Positions 43,480 to 54,227 of a stretch of 64,000 nucleotides of DNA are shown in pieces. Made by a program: the position numbers and the translations under genes. The notes under the pieces are model-generated. The model saw only the letters and a program-made list of their open reading frames with translations, ran no database searches and was not told where the DNA came from. Source of the DNA: Dehalococcoidia bacterium (lineage in GTDB: Bacteria; Chloroflexota; Dehalococcoidia; DSTF01; JACRBR01); contig JAJTXQ010000014.1 of NCBI GenBank assembly GCA_021462855.1, forward strand, positions 230,042-294,041, given 5' to 3'. The stretch's first letter is position 1. Each line of letters begins with the position of its first letter.

Positions 43480-43869
43480 TCAGCCCTCGAGCCAGCCGGG
43501 GTTCGCCACTTCGAGCTTGGCGTGCACGGTGTCGCGCACGTGCGCGAGCACGAGGCGCCGGAAATCGCCGGCGTCGGCGTCACCGTCGCGGATGCGCTGC
43601 GCCAGCTCCTCGTTCCGCGCGCGGATAGCCTCGCGCAGCGCCGCCGGCGCCGCCGGCCGCGCCGCCGCGCCGAGCACGATGTCGAGGCCGCGCCACTCCT
43701 CGTCGGCCTGGCGCTCGTAGTGCTGCAGCTCGCGCCGCGCGATCTTGATGACGTTCGATGCAACGCGCGCGTTGTACTTGCGCGCGCCCTCGAGCGCCGG
43801 CACCAACTGCTCGTCGAGCAGCGCCTCCACCGCGCGCAGCAACTCGTCGACGGTCGGACGGTCGTGCAT
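43480..43869 (-). CDS. DUF6285 family protein
   Basis: A 129-residue all-helical small protein (RPTVDELLRAVEALLDEQLV, KYNARVASNVIKIARRE, DFRRLVLAHVRDTVHAKLEV). DUF6285 proteins are usually encoded directly beside an ACAD10/11-type phosphotransferase, as here, where the gap is one base. A role as partner or stabiliser of that kinase is inferred from this linkage. It is the last gene of a minus-strand set of three. Confidence 0.8.
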   Translation of the reverse strand: MHDRPTVDELLRAVEALLDEQLVPALEGARKYNARVASNVIKIARRELQHYERQADEEWRGLDIVLGAAARPAAPAALREAIRARNEELAQRIRDGDADAGDFRRLVLAHVRDTVHAKLEVANPGWLEG

Positions 43870-43870
43870 C

Positions 43871-44905
43871 TCAGCCCTCCGCCTCGATCAGATTCAGCAG
43901 TTCCCACTCCGTCTCCGCCGTGCGCCGGCCAATGCTGGCGAGTTCGACGCTGTTCGAGCGGCCGTCGAGATAGGTGCGCGCCTGACCGAGGCAGATCACG
44001 CCCCAGCGCAGATTGCCGAACACCTCCCAGAAGTGCACGCGCGCGCGGTCGACCGGCGCGCCCCCCGCGGCCTCGTATGCGGCGAAAACCGTCTCGCGGT
44101 CGCCGATCCCGCCGACCGGGCAGTCGCCGCCGAAGCGCCACGAGCGCACGCTCACCCACGCCAGGTCCTCGCTCGGGTCGCCGGTGTGCGCGAGCTCCCA
44201 GTCGAGAAGCGCGCGCGCGCCCTCCGGGCCAAACAGCACGTTGCCCATGCGGAAGTCGCCGTGCACCAGCGTGCGACGCTCGCCGGCCGCCGGTGGCAGG
44301 TGCAAGCGCAACCAGCGGAACGCCAGCTCGAATGCCGGGTGCGGCTCCACCGCGATGCCACGGAACACCGCCTCGTATCGGTCGAGCTCCGACGCGACGG
44401 CGGATGCGGCGCCGGGCGGCGGCCCGGGCAGGTCGGCGAGCCCGTCGAGCGGGATCGCGTGCACGGCGGCGAGGATCGCGCCGAGTTGCGGCGTCAGCGC
44501 GGCGCGGGCGCCGGCGTACTCGTCGTCTCGCAGCAGGCGGCGCGGCAGCGTCTCGCCTTCGATGCGGCGGACGAGGAAGAACGGGGCGCCGAGCGAGTCG
44601 TCTCCCATGAACAGCGGCTCGGGCGCGGGCACGCCGGCGTCGAACGCCGCGCGCAGCAGGCGGAATTCGAGCGCGCGCGGCAGCGATGTCAGCGTGCCAC
44701 GGGTGTCGCGCTGCAGGATGAGCGGCAGCGCTTCCGCCACGGCGCCACGATCGATCGCGGCGTCGCACGACCACGTCTCGCGCGAGGCGCCGCCGGTGAG
44801 GCGCCGCATGCCGGTGATGCGCACGGAGGCCGCGCCGGACTCGCGCTGGATGAATGATGCGAGCGCCTCGCCAAGCGCGTCCGGGTCGCGGAGCTGTTCG
44901 CTCAC
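43871..44905 (-). CDS. Phosphotransferase family protein (APH/choline kinase fold, ACAD10/11-type)
   Basis: A 344-residue aminoglycoside-phosphotransferase-fold kinase. Visible are MRRLTGGASRETW (nucleotide loop), LVHGDFRMGNVLF (Brenner catalytic motif) and ALLDWELAHTGDPSEDLAW (metal-binding DxE region). ACAD10/11-type relatives phosphorylate 4-hydroxyacyl-CoAs so that they can enter beta-oxidation, which would suit the acyl-CoA genes in this window. The start is GTG at 44903-44905, directly following the stop of the AttH-like gene, so the three genes are one transcript. Confidence 0.87.
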   Translation of the reverse strand: MSEQLRDPDALGEALASFIQRESGAASVRITGMRRLTGGASRETWSCDAAIDRGAVAEALPLILQRDTRGTLTSLPRALEFRLLRAAFDAGVPAPEPLFMGDDSLGAPFFLVRRIEGETLPRRLLRDDEYAGARAALTPQLGAILAAVHAIPLDGLADLPGPPPGAASAVASELDRYEAVFRGIAVEPHPAFELAFRWLRLHLPPAAGERRTLVHGDFRMGNVLFGPEGARALLDWELAHTGDPSEDLAWVSVRSWRFGGDCPVGGIGDRETVFAAYEAAGGAPVDRARVHFWEVFGNLRWGVICLGQARTYLDGRSNSVELASIGRRTAETEWELLNLIEAEG

Positions 44906-45877
44906 CTATGTCACCTGGTCGAGGTACTCCGACAGGCCGTAGCCGACGGCTTCGCCGCAGCGGAACTCCGTCATCCCCTCGCCGACGTGCGTGGTCATGC
45001 CCTCGCGCCGGTTGCGCAGCGGGATGAACGACATCACCTTGCCGCTGACGTCGATGCGCTCCCCGCCGTCGAGCGTCAGGTGCGCCACGAGACTGCGGTG
45101 GTACAGGTCGTTGCTTTCGAACTCCGTGTCGATGTCCACGCCGGTGATGCGCTTCATCTGCCCACCGCGGACGACGACGCCGCCCTGCGTGCGTTCCTCG
45201 GGCGTGCGCCAGATCGTCGAGACCATCATCCCGTAGTCCGGCGCAAAGTTGATCGTGAGCCAGCGATACGAGTGAATCGCCTGCCAGTAGCGCGGGCCCC
45301 ACGAGTGGTCGCGCAGCCCGAGTCCGTCGACGGGGAACGACTCGCCGTCGATGTCCATCGTGCCGCGCACGATCATGTGCTGCTCGTAGTGCGCCTTCGC
45401 GAACTCCTGCTCGGGATCGACGACCTTGTGGTTGCGGCCGCTCGTGCCGTACGCCGGCCCCCCCGCCTCGTGCGCAAGGTCGAGCTTCACCTTCTTGAAC
45501 GGGTTGTTCTTGAACGCGGTCGCCGGGTCGGCCATCTGCGCCGGCTCCTTCAGGTGCACGGCCGAGCCGTCGTATGTCGTGCGGAGGCGGACCATCGGCT
45601 CGGTCACCTCGAAGCGCATGCCGCCGGCGTCCATCGCGTCGTTGTGCGTGATCTCCGGGCGCTTGTACTGGAACAGCACGCTGCCATCGGGCAGGTACAG
45701 CGTCAGCGTCATCTCGGCGTAGCCCTCGTTCGCCCGGTTGCCGAGCCGCAGGAAGCCGCCGCAGTTGCGCGCGCGGTCGAAGAAGTTGAAGTACATACTC
45801 TCGTTGAAGTTCTTCTCCGGCCCGAGCGGGTGCGTGTAGTCGTCGTCGAGGGCGATGTCACCGAGCAGAGCGACCAT
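44906..45877 (-). CDS. AttH/CrtC-like (lipocalin-related, DUF7064/7065-type) protein
   Basis: A 323-residue beta-rich protein. The internal segment GLGLRDHSWGPRYWQAIHSY resembles the conserved core of AttH/CrtC-like carotenoid-hydratase-fold proteins and of DUF7064/7065 proteins found in lipid and steroid gene sets of actinobacteria. No signal peptide is seen. AGGAGG lies 7 bases before the ATG. It leads the operon with the phosphotransferase and DUF6285, which suggests a role in handling a hydrophobic acyl or terpenoid molecule. The enzymatic activity is unknown, and the family call is from memory of motifs. Confidence 0.55.
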   Translation of the reverse strand: MVALLGDIALDDDYTHPLGPEKNFNESMYFNFFDRARNCGGFLRLGNRANEGYAEMTLTLYLPDGSVLFQYKRPEITHNDAMDAGGMRFEVTEPMVRLRTTYDGSAVHLKEPAQMADPATAFKNNPFKKVKLDLAHEAGGPAYGTSGRNHKVVDPEQEFAKAHYEQHMIVRGTMDIDGESFPVDGLGLRDHSWGPRYWQAIHSYRWLTINFAPDYGMMVSTIWRTPEERTQGGVVVRGGQMKRITGVDIDTEFESNDLYHRSLVAHLTLDGGERIDVSGKVMSFIPLRNRREGMTTHVGEGMTEFRCGEAVGYGLSEYLDQVT

Positions 45878-45952
45878 GATGATGCCTCCTTCGCGGCGGA
45901 AGGCGCCGCGCGATCGAGTGTACGGCAGCGCGGGGGATGGCGGTATCGCCGG

Positions 45953-46650
45953 TCAGTCCGACCAGGCGACCTCGAAGATGCGCTCTTTGCGGCTGAACCC
46001 CTTGAGCTCGAACCACCCGCGCGCGGCGATGTGCAGTCCCGTCGTCGGCGCGAGCAGCGCGCGGCTCACCTCCGACAGGAAGATCTCGCCGCCGCCGGCC
46101 AGCGACATCACCCGCGCCGCCTTGTTCACCGCCAGGCCAATGAAGTCGTCGCCGTGCTTCACCGCTTCGCCGGAGTTGATGCCGACACGCACCGGCGGGC
46201 CCGCCTCCGTCAGTTCCGCGAACGAACGCTGGATGCCGATCGCCGCATCGACGGCCGCGCCGACGGTCTTGAAGCTCGCGGCGATGCCATCGCCTTCGCT
46301 CTTGAACGCGCGGCCGCCATGGTCCGCTACCGCCGCCTGCATGACGGCGACGCGCGCGCTGATCACGCGGTAGGCTGCGTCGGAGCCGAGCGCCTCGAAG
46401 ATCGGCGTATGGCCGACGAGATCCGCGAACAGGAACGTGACCGTCTCGTGCGTCGCATCGGCCGGGCGGGAGATCGTGCGCGTCGCGAGGTCAGGCGCCG
46501 AGTAGACGAACTCCACGTCGCCGAGGCGGACCGTGTCGCCGTCGGACAGCGACGCCTGGCCCTCGATGCGGCGGTCGTTGACCCAGGTGCCGTTCTTGCT
46601 TTCACACCCTCGAAATAATTGTTGCCCGCTGGCCGATTCAGGTTTAGCCG
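45953..46650 (-). pseudogene. 5'-truncated FHA-domain class III adenylate/guanylate cyclase
   Basis: The reading frame encodes the last part of an FHA domain (CESKNGTWVNDRRIEG) followed by a complete class III cyclase domain: VTFLFADLVGHT (first metal Asp), FKSEGDGIAASF (second metal Asp), FIGLAVNKAARVM and a C-terminal beta hairpin. The front half of the FHA domain is missing. Upstream the frame runs into the 3' end of the nhaA gene with no ATG, GTG or TTG between about 46655 and the FHA remnant; the first in-frame GTG lies just before the catalytic domain. The join is unusually AT-rich (about 46607-46620). It is either a deletion relic or a cyclase translated from an internal start. The catalytic residues themselves look intact. 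Confidence 0.65.
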
Positions 46651-46653
46651 ACG

Positions 46654-47844
46654 CTAATGCGCCTTCGCGCGCGCCGCCAGCGCCAGCGCGGAGACACCGC
46701 CCGCGGCGGAGAGCGCCGACCCGCCGAGGATGCCGATCTTCGCCTGTCCGGCCGTCGCGGGGCCGGCGAATGCCAGTCCGGCGATGAAGATCGACACCGT
46801 GAACCCGATCCCGGCAATCATCGCCACGCCGGCGAACGCCGCCCACGAGGCGTCGCGCGGCAGCGTCGCGGCGCGCGCCACGACCGCGATCGCCGAGAAC
46901 AGCAGGATCCCCGCCGGCTTCCCCACGACCAGCCCGAGCGCGATGCCGAGCGCCACGCGCGAATCAAGCGCGTCGCGGACCGCGTCGCCGCCGAGCGGGA
47001 CGCCGGCGTTCGCGAGCGCGAACAGCGGCACGACGGCGTAGCTGCTCCACGGGTGCAGCAGATGTTCGAGCCGATCGAGCGCGGTGGCGCCCACGCCGCC
47101 TGCATCGTGACCGGTCGGGATCAGCAAGGCCATCGCGACGCCGGCGATCGTCGCGTGCACGCCCGACTCGTGCATTGCGAACCACGCGACGAGCGCGAGC
47201 GCGGCGTACGCCGCGAGCGAGCGGACACCCGCGGATGACAGAGCGGCCGTGACTGCGAACGTGCCGACGGCCGCCGCGAGCCATCCAAGGCTGAGGCCGT
47301 CCGTATAGAACAGCGCAATGACCGCGATCGCGCCGATGTCATCGACGATCGCCAGCGCGATCACGAACACCTTGAGCGATGCCGGCACGCGCCGCCCCAG
47401 CAGCGCCATCGCACCGGCGACGAACGCGATGTCGGTCGCCATCGGCACGCCCCCCCCGCGCGTCGCGCCTCCGCCCGCGTTGACGGCGAGATACAGCAGC
47501 GCCGGGACGGCCATCCCGCCGAGGGCGGCGATCGCCGGAAGCGCGGCCCGCCGCGCCCCTCGAAGCTCACCGCGCAGCAGCTCGCGCCTGATCTCGAGCC
47601 CGACGACGAAGAAGAACAGCGTCATCAGCGCGTCGTTGATCCACGCGTGCACGGTCATGCGATCGAGCGAACCGATGGCGACGCCGGCGCCGCGCGACCA
47701 GGCATCGTCGTAGCTGTCGCCGTCGATGTTCGCCCAGGCGAGCGCGGCGGCGGTCGCGGCAAGCAGCAGCACGCCGCCTGCCGCCTCGGTGGCGAGGAAC
47801 CGCGTCAAGGGGCGCACGACGCGCCGGACCACCGGCGGCGTCAT
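46654..47844 (-). CDS. nhaA: Na+/H+ antiporter NhaA
   Basis: A 396-residue integral membrane antiporter exchanging Na+ for H+ in pH and sodium homeostasis; size matches E. coli NhaA (388). The ion-binding aspartate pair is Asp168-Asp169 in VIALAIVDDIGAIAV. Other family blocks are FFFVVGLEIRREL near the N-terminus, PMATDIAFVAG, and GFTVSIFIAGLAF near the C-terminus. About twelve helices are expected. Its stop abuts the truncated cyclase remnant. No regulatory signal was recognised upstream. Confidence 0.97.
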   Translation of the reverse strand: MTPPVVRRVVRPLTRFLATEAAGGVLLLAATAAALAWANIDGDSYDDAWSRGAGVAIGSLDRMTVHAWINDALMTLFFFVVGLEIRRELLRGELRGARRAALPAIAALGGMAVPALLYLAVNAGGGATRGGGVPMATDIAFVAGAMALLGRRVPASLKVFVIALAIVDDIGAIAVIALFYTDGLSLGWLAAAVGTFAVTAALSSAGVRSLAAYAALALVAWFAMHESGVHATIAGVAMALLIPTGHDAGGVGATALDRLEHLLHPWSSYAVVPLFALANAGVPLGGDAVRDALDSRVALGIALGLVVGKPAGILLFSAIAVVARAATLPRDASWAAFAGVAMIAGIGFTVSIFIAGLAFAGPATAGQAKIGILGGSALSAAGGVSALALAARAKAH

Positions 47845-47895
47845 CGGCGGCTCACGCCGGGAGGGCGCGTTGTCGCGACCGGACGCTACCGCGCG

Positions 47896-48477
47896 TCACG
47901 GTGGCGTCGTTGGCTTCGCGCCGCCGTCCGGGTTCGGGATCGTCTCCTGGGACGCCTGCGCCAGGGCGCTGCCGTCCCAGGCGTACGTGGTGACGCGCAG
48001 CTGCGAAGGGCAGCACTCCGGGTCGTCGGGGCCCGGCACCGGTTCGGTCACGACCAGGTCCTCGCCCTCCACTGCGACGGCGAGCCCGCCCGTGCCGGAC
48101 GGGCGCTCGCGCAGCAACGTGCGCGTGGCGTCGTCGCCCTCCGCCGCGAGCACGATGAAGGCCACAGCCCCGAGCGTGCCGCCGGCCGAGATCGGCACGA
48201 CCGCCTCGTCGGCGCCGTCGCCCGTCAGGTCGGCGTAGATCACATCCTGCTGCGCGAACTGCCCGCTCGTCTCGCCGACGAGCGACTGCACGTCGGCGAC
48301 CTCGTCGAGCGCGACGGCGCGGATGTCGCCCGTGGGCGTCCCGCTGGCCGACGGCGTGGGTGTCGCTGCCGGCGTGCGTGTGAGCGTGTCGCCGGGATCA
48401 TCGTCGCCGCCGCACGCGCCAAGCACGAAGGCCGCGACGGCAAAGAGGAGCGTGGCTGCGATGGCGGGACGCCGCAT
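47896..48477 (-). CDS. Hypothetical lipoprotein
   Basis: A 193-residue exported protein. The signal peptide ends in a lipobox (FVLGACGG), followed by an acidic and then a Thr/Pro-rich linker (RTPAATPTPSASGTPT) and a globular domain with YADLTGDGADEAVVPI, which resembles an FG-GAP/calcium-loop strand of the kind seen in LppP/LprE-like or repeat-containing lipoproteins. Four acidic residues and two adjacent cysteines (ECCPSQL) are notable. It is 51 bases upstream of nhaA on the same strand. The function is unknown. Confidence 0.75.
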   Translation of the reverse strand: MRRPAIAATLLFAVAAFVLGACGGDDDPGDTLTRTPAATPTPSASGTPTGDIRAVALDEVADVQSLVGETSGQFAQQDVIYADLTGDGADEAVVPISAGGTLGAVAFIVLAAEGDDATRTLLRERPSGTGGLAVAVEGEDLVVTEPVPGPDDPECCPSQLRVTTYAWDGSALAQASQETIPNPDGGAKPTTPP

Positions 48478-48529
48478 CGAAGCCAGTGTACGGCGCGCGC
48501 GATCGGGCCATCAAGCTGCGGGGCGTGGG

Positions 48530-48605
48530 TGGTGGGCGGTACAGGACTTGAACCTGTGACCTCTTCCGTGTGAAGGAAGCGCTCTTCCAGCTGAGCTAAC
48601 CGCCC
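48530..48605 (-). tRNA. tRNA-Val (anticodon CAC)
   Basis: A complete cloverleaf on the minus strand: acceptor GGGCGGT pairs with ACCGCCC; D-arm TAGCTCAGCTGGAAGAGC; anticodon stem CTTCC/GGAAG with loop TTCACAC, giving anticodon CAC at 48570-48572; T-arm with GGTTCAAGTCC. Discriminator A is followed by an encoded CCA (48530-48532). It would read the Val codon GUG, frequent in this GC-rich DNA. It stands between the pdh operon and the lipoprotein gene. Confidence 0.96.
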
Positions 48606-48638
48606 GTGGAGCGCCCCATTGTAGCAACCGGCGCGCGG

Positions 48639-49942
<1,304 letters not shown>

Positions 49943-49946
<4 letters not shown>

Positions 49947-50926
49947 GCGCGGCCCCCGACGATGCGCTTCGCCAGGCTGATGATGCCGTCCTCCTGCGGG
50001 AGCGCCGCCTGCTCGAGCGCCGCCGCATACGGCATCGGCACGTCGGACCCGCTGCAGCGCATCACCGGTGCGTCGAGGTCATCGAACGCCTGCTCCTGGA
50101 TGATCGCGGCGATCTCGCCGGCGAACCCGCCGAACTTCCAGTCATCCTCGATCACGACCGCGCGGTGCGTCTTGCGGACCGACGCGAGGATGCCGTCGAC
50201 GTCGAGCGGCCGCAGCGTGCGCAGGTTCAGCACCTCCGCCTCGATGCCCTCCTGCGCCATTCGCTCGGCCGCGCGGAACGCCTGGTGCAGGCTGCCGGAG
50301 TAGCCGATCAACGTCACATCGGCGCCGGGGCGGAATACCTGCAGCTTGCCGAACGGCACGCGGTATCCGTCCTCCGGCACTTCGCCCTTCGACGCGTACA
50401 GCGCCGTGTGCTCGATGAAGATCACCGTGTTCTCGTCGTCGAACGCGGTCATCAACAGGCCCTTCGCGTCATACGGCGTCGACGGCACCACGACCTTGAT
50501 GCCGGGCACGTGCGCGTACCAGCTCTCGAGGCTGTGCGAGTGCTGGGCGCCGAGCTGGCTTCCCGCGCCGCCCGCCATGCGGATGACCAGCGGCACGTTA
50601 ATCTGCCCGTTCGACATGTAGTACAGCTTCGACGCGTTGTTCACGATCTGGTCGATCGCCAGCAGGCTGAAGTTGATCGTCATCAGCTCGACCATCGGCT
50701 TCAGGCCAGCCATCGCCGCGCCGATGCCCGCGCCGACCACGACGGACTCGGCGATCGGCGTGTCCTTCACGCGATGCTCGCCGAACTCGTCGAGGAACCC
50801 CTTCGTCACGGCGTACGACCCGCCATACGCGCCGATGTCCTCGCCCATCAGGAACACGCGCTCGTCGTTCTGCAGCTGGTAGCGCAGCGCCTGCCGGATC
50901 GCTTCCCGGTAGGTAATCTCAGGCAT
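49943..50926 (-). CDS. pdhB: 2-oxoacid dehydrogenase E1 beta subunit
   Basis: A 327-residue E1-beta subunit forming with E1-alpha the thiamine-diphosphate enzyme that decarboxylates pyruvate and acylates E2. Family blocks are clear: MPEITYREAIRQAL, VFLMGEDIGAYGGSY, RVKDTPIAESVVVGAGIGAA, GAGSQLGAQHSHSLE and VVIEDDWKFGG. The ATG at 50926 lies inside the E1-alpha gene end (8-base overlap) and the stop overlaps the E2 start. Length is normal for the separate alpha/beta type of Gram-positives, mitochondria and Chloroflexota. Confidence 0.96.
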
Positions 50927-51926
50927 CGCTGCGCTCCTTGTAGACGAAGTCGTGGAGCGTCGAGATCTCGGGCGGCGGGCTCGCGTCGGCGAACCGCACC
51001 GCCTCACCGGCGATCGCGTCGGCTTCGTGCTGCAACTCGGCGAACCGCGCGTCATCGAGCTCGCCCGCGTCGAACATGCGCGCGCGCAACTGCTCGATCG
51101 GGTCGAGCACGCGCCAGCGTTGCACCTCGTCCTTGTGCCGGTAGAACTCCGGGTCGGACATCGAGTGACCGCGGAAGCGGTAGCAGATCGCCTCGAGGAA
51201 CACGGGGCCTTCGCCGCGGCGCACGCGTTCCGCCAGCCGGTGCGTTGCCTCGTACATCGCTTCCACGTCCATGCCGTCGACCTGCTCGGCGTGGATGCCG
51301 TACGCCTCCGCGCGCTTGTACACCTCGATCACCGCCGACACGCGGCGCACGTCGGTGCCCATGCCGTAGAAGTTGTTCTCGCAGATGAACAGCACGGGCA
51401 GCTTCCACACCGCGGCCAGATTAAGCGACTCGTGGAACTCGCCCTCGTTCACCGCGCCATCGCCGATGAAGTTAAGCGCGATGCGCTGCGTGCCCTTGTA
51501 CTGCTCCGCGAGCCCGAGCCCGCAGGCGAGCGGCATGTGCCCCGCGACGATCGCATAGCCGCCCATGAACGACTTGCTCGCATCGAACAGGTGCATCGCC
51601 CCGCCGCGCCCGCCCGATACGCCGCCCGACCGCCCGAACAGCTCCGCCATCACGGCGCCGGGGTCGAGTCCGCGGGCGAGCGCGTGCCCGTGCTCGCGGT
51701 AGTGCGAGACGATGTAATCATCCGGCCGTGCCGCCGCCACGGCGCCCGTCGCCACAGCCTCCTGCCCGATGTACAGGTGCAGAAACCCGTGGATCTTGCC
51801 CTTGGCGTACATCTCCGCCGCCTTCTCCTCGAACCGGCGGATGAGCAGCATCGTCCGCAGCAGCGACCGGCGGTCGGGCTGCGATGGCGGGCGGGCGGCG
51901 GGCGGCGTCTCGGTCATACGTGCCAT
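50919..51926 (-). CDS. pdhA: 2-oxoacid dehydrogenase E1 alpha subunit
   Basis: A 335-residue E1-alpha subunit. The thiamine-diphosphate motif starts at GDGAVNEGEFHESLNLA and ends with ENNFYGMGT. SHYREHGHALARG, GGRGGAMHLFD and YRFRGHSMSDP (which includes the phosphorylation-loop region of mitochondrial homologues) are also present. ATG 51924 is used; in-frame ATG 51915 is possible. The gene starts 2 bases after the dihydrolipoyl dehydrogenase stop and overlaps pdhB by 8 bases. Confidence 0.96.
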   Translation of the reverse strand: MARMTETPPAARPPSQPDRRSLLRTMLLIRRFEEKAAEMYAKGKIHGFLHLYIGQEAVATGAVAAARPDDYIVSHYREHGHALARGLDPGAVMAELFGRSGGVSGGRGGAMHLFDASKSFMGGYAIVAGHMPLACGLGLAEQYKGTQRIALNFIGDGAVNEGEFHESLNLAAVWKLPVLFICENNFYGMGTDVRRVSAVIEVYKRAEAYGIHAEQVDGMDVEAMYEATHRLAERVRRGEGPVFLEAICYRFRGHSMSDPEFYRHKDEVQRWRVLDPIEQLRARMFDAGELDDARFAELQHEADAIAGEAVRFADASPPPEISTLHDFVYKERSDA

Positions 51927-51928
51927 CG

Positions 51929-53314
51929 CTACTCCGTGATGAAGTGGATCGCCTCGCCGTTCACCGCGAGGGCTGCTTCCTTGACCGTCTCCCCGAGCGT
52001 CGGGTGCGCCGCGACGCTCCAGCCGAGTTCGCGCGGCGTCGCCTCGAGCGTCATCGCCAGCGCCGTCTCGGCCAGCGTCTCCGACGCCATCGGCCCGATG
52101 ATGTGGATGCCGAGCGTCTCTCCGTCCCTGGCGTCGGCGACGATCTTCACCATGCCGTCGAGCGCGTCGATCGCCTTTGCCCGGCCGTTTGCCCGCGCGG
52201 GGAATTTGCCGACCTTGATCTCGCGCCCGAGCTCGCGCGCCTCACGCTCGGTATAGCCCACGCTCGCGACCTCCGGCTGACAGAACGTCGCGCGTGGCAG
52301 CCGCTTGTAGTCGAGCGGCGGCGACTCCATGCCGGCGAGCCGCTCCACGACCATCACACCCTGCGCCGAGGCCACGTGCGCGAGATTCATGACCCCCGTC
52401 GCGTCGCCGATCGCGTACACGCCCCGCGCCGCCGTCTGCAGGCTGCCGTCGGTCTTGATGTACCCGCGTTCGACTTGCACGCCGATGCGGTCGAGCCCAA
52501 GCGACGCGACGTTCGCCTCGAAGCCGATGCCCACGAGCACTTTGTCGGCGGCCAGCGTCTGCTCGGCGCCCTCCGCCGTGAACCGCACGCTTGCGCCACC
52601 TTCGTTCGCGGAGGCGTCCGCGACCTGCGCCCCGGTGATGAACTTGATGCCCTGCTTCTTGTATGCCCGCTCGAGCTGCGCGCTGATCTCCTCGTCCTCG
52701 AGCGGCAGCAGCCGGTCCAACGCTTCGAGGATCGTCACCTCGACGCCGTATGCGCTCCAGAACTGCGCGAACTCCACGCCGATCGGACCGCCGCCGACGA
52801 TGATCGCCTTCGCCGGCTGCTCGCGCAGCGCCAGCGCCTCGCGGCTACCGATGATCGTCTTGCCGTCGGTCGCCAGTCCGGGCAGTTGCCGCGGCCGCGC
52901 GCCCGTCGCGATGATCACGTTCTTCGCATCGACCGTCAGGTCGCCCGCACGGAGCTGCGACGGCGACTGGAACCGCGCCTCGCCCTGCACCGTGTCGACG
53001 CCGTGCTTCTTCAGCAGGAACTCGACGCCCTTCACCATCTGGTCGACGATCTGCCGGCTGCGGTCGATCGCCTTGCCCATATCGAAGCGCGCGTTATCGA
53101 TCTCGATGCCATACTTCGCCGCGTCGCGCACCAGGCGCACGACCTCGGCGTTCCAGAGCAGCGCCTTGCTGGGGATGCAGCCCCAGTTCAGGCACAACCC
53201 GCCGACGCGCTCCTTCTCGACGAGCGCGACGCGCTTGCCGAGCTGCGCGGCGCGGATCGCCGCGACATAGCCGCCCGGCCCGCCGCCGATGATCGCGACG
53301 TCGTACTCAGCCAC
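51929..53314 (-). CDS. lpdA: Dihydrolipoyl dehydrogenase (E3)
   Basis: A 461-residue FAD enzyme that reoxidises dihydrolipoamide on E2 and makes NADH. It has the FAD-binding [10 protein letters not shown] at the N-terminus, redox-active disulfide [16 protein letters not shown]-binding [11 protein letters not shown], and the C-terminal AAHPTLGET with the active-site His-Glu pair. The start is GTG (53312-53314), overlapping the lipA stop by eight bases. Placement in the operon supports service to the adjacent pyruvate dehydrogenase complex. Confidence 0.97.
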   Translation of the reverse strand: MAEYDVAIIGGGPGGYVAAIRAAQLGKRVALVEKERVGGLCLNWGCIPSKALLWNAEVVRLVRDAAKYGIEIDNARFDMGKAIDRSRQIVDQMVKGVEFLLKKHGVDTVQGEARFQSPSQLRAGDLTVDAKNVIIATGARPRQLPGLATDGKTIIGSREALALREQPAKAIIVGGGPIGVEFAQFWSAYGVEVTILEALDRLLPLEDEEISAQLERAYKKQGIKFITGAQVADASANEGGASVRFTAEGAEQTLAADKVLVGIGFEANVASLGLDRIGVQVERGYIKTDGSLQTAARGVYAIGDATGVMNLAHVASAQGVMVVERLAGMESPPLDYKRLPRATFCQPEVASVGYTEREARELGREIKVGKFPARANGRAKAIDALDGMVKIVADARDGETLGIHIIGPMASETLAETALAMTLEATPRELGWSVAAHPTLGETVKEAALAVNGEAIHFITE

Positions 53315-54227
53315 TGCGCACCTGCAGCGGGATCACGCCGCCGCCGCGCGCTGCCGGCGCCGCCTGCTTCTCCGCGTGATACGACGAGCGCACCAGCGGA
53401 CCCGCTTCGACGTGCTTCAGCCCGATCTCCCGGCCGTAGGCGCGGAACTCCTCGTACTCCGCCGGGTCGTAGTAGCGCTCGACCGGCAGGTGGCGCAGCG
53501 TCGGGCGCAAGTACTGGCCGATCGTGACGATGTCGCAGCCGTGGTCGCGCAGGTCGCGCATGACCTCCAGCAGCTCCCGCTTCGTCTCGCCCAGCCCGAC
53601 CATGAAGCCGGACTTCGTCAGCATGCCGGGCGCCATCTCCTTCGCGCGGCGGATCAGGTCGAGCGAGCGCTCGTAGCGCGCCTGCGGACGGACCCGCGGG
53701 TACAGCCGCGGCGCTGTCTCGACGTTGTGGTTCAACACGAACGGGCGCGCGCGGACGACCATCGCCAGCGCGTCGCGGTTACCCTTGAAGTCCGGGATCA
53801 GCACCTCGACGCGCACGCCGGCGTCGTCCCGCCGGATGGCGCGGATGCACGCGGCGAACCCCTCCGCGCCGCCGCTCTCGACCTCGTCGCGGTTCACCGA
53901 GGTGATGACGACGTAGTCGAGCCCGAGCGAACGCACGGCGCTGGCGACGCGCAGCGGCTCGAGCAGGTCGAGTCCGTCGGCCGGCCGGCCCGTCTTCACG
54001 TTGCAGAAGCCGCACGAGCGCGTGCAGGTGTCGCCCAGGATCATGAAGGTCGCCGTGCCCGCGTTCCAGCACTCGCCGATGTTCGGGCAGCGCGCCTCCT
54101 CGCACACGGTGTGCAGGCCCTCGCCGCGCATCAGCTGCTGCAGGCGCTGGTATCGCTCCCCGGCCGGGAAGCGCACTTTCAGCCACTCGGGCTTCGCGGG
54201 TAGCGGGCGCGCGCGGTCAACTGCCAA
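53307..54227 (-). CDS. lipA: Lipoyl synthase LipA
   Basis: A 306-residue radical SAM enzyme that inserts two sulfurs into protein-bound octanoate to make lipoate. Both iron-sulfur motifs are complete: auxiliary cluster Cys42-x4-Cys47-x5-Cys53 and radical SAM cluster Cys68-x3-Cys72-x2-Cys75. The C-terminal RSSYHAEK carries the conserved serine ligand of the auxiliary cluster. The only sensible start is TTG at 54225-54227, inside the end of lipB (11-base overlap), so translation is coupled to LipB. Its product modifies Lys43 of the E2 encoded three genes downstream. Confidence 0.96.
   Translation of the reverse strand: MAVDRARPLPAKPEWLKVRFPAGERYQRLQQLMRGEGLHTVCEEARCPNIGECWNAGTATFMILGDTCTRSCGFCNVKTGRPADGLDLLEPLRVASAVRSLGLDYVVITSVNRDEVESGGAEGFAACIRAIRRDDAGVRVEVLIPDFKGNRDALAMVVRARPFVLNHNVETAPRLYPRVRPQARYERSLDLIRRAKEMAPGMLTKSGFMVGLGETKRELLEVMRDLRDHGCDIVTIGQYLRPTLRHLPVERYYDPAEYEEFRAYGREIGLKHVEAGPLVRSSYHAEKQAAPAARGGGVIPLQVRSG

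Noticed and set aside
46651-46846. Extending the FHA-cyclase frame upstream to an ATG at 46846
   Set aside because: The added residues overlap the conserved C-terminal helix region of NhaA and contain no FHA features, so this start is not credible.
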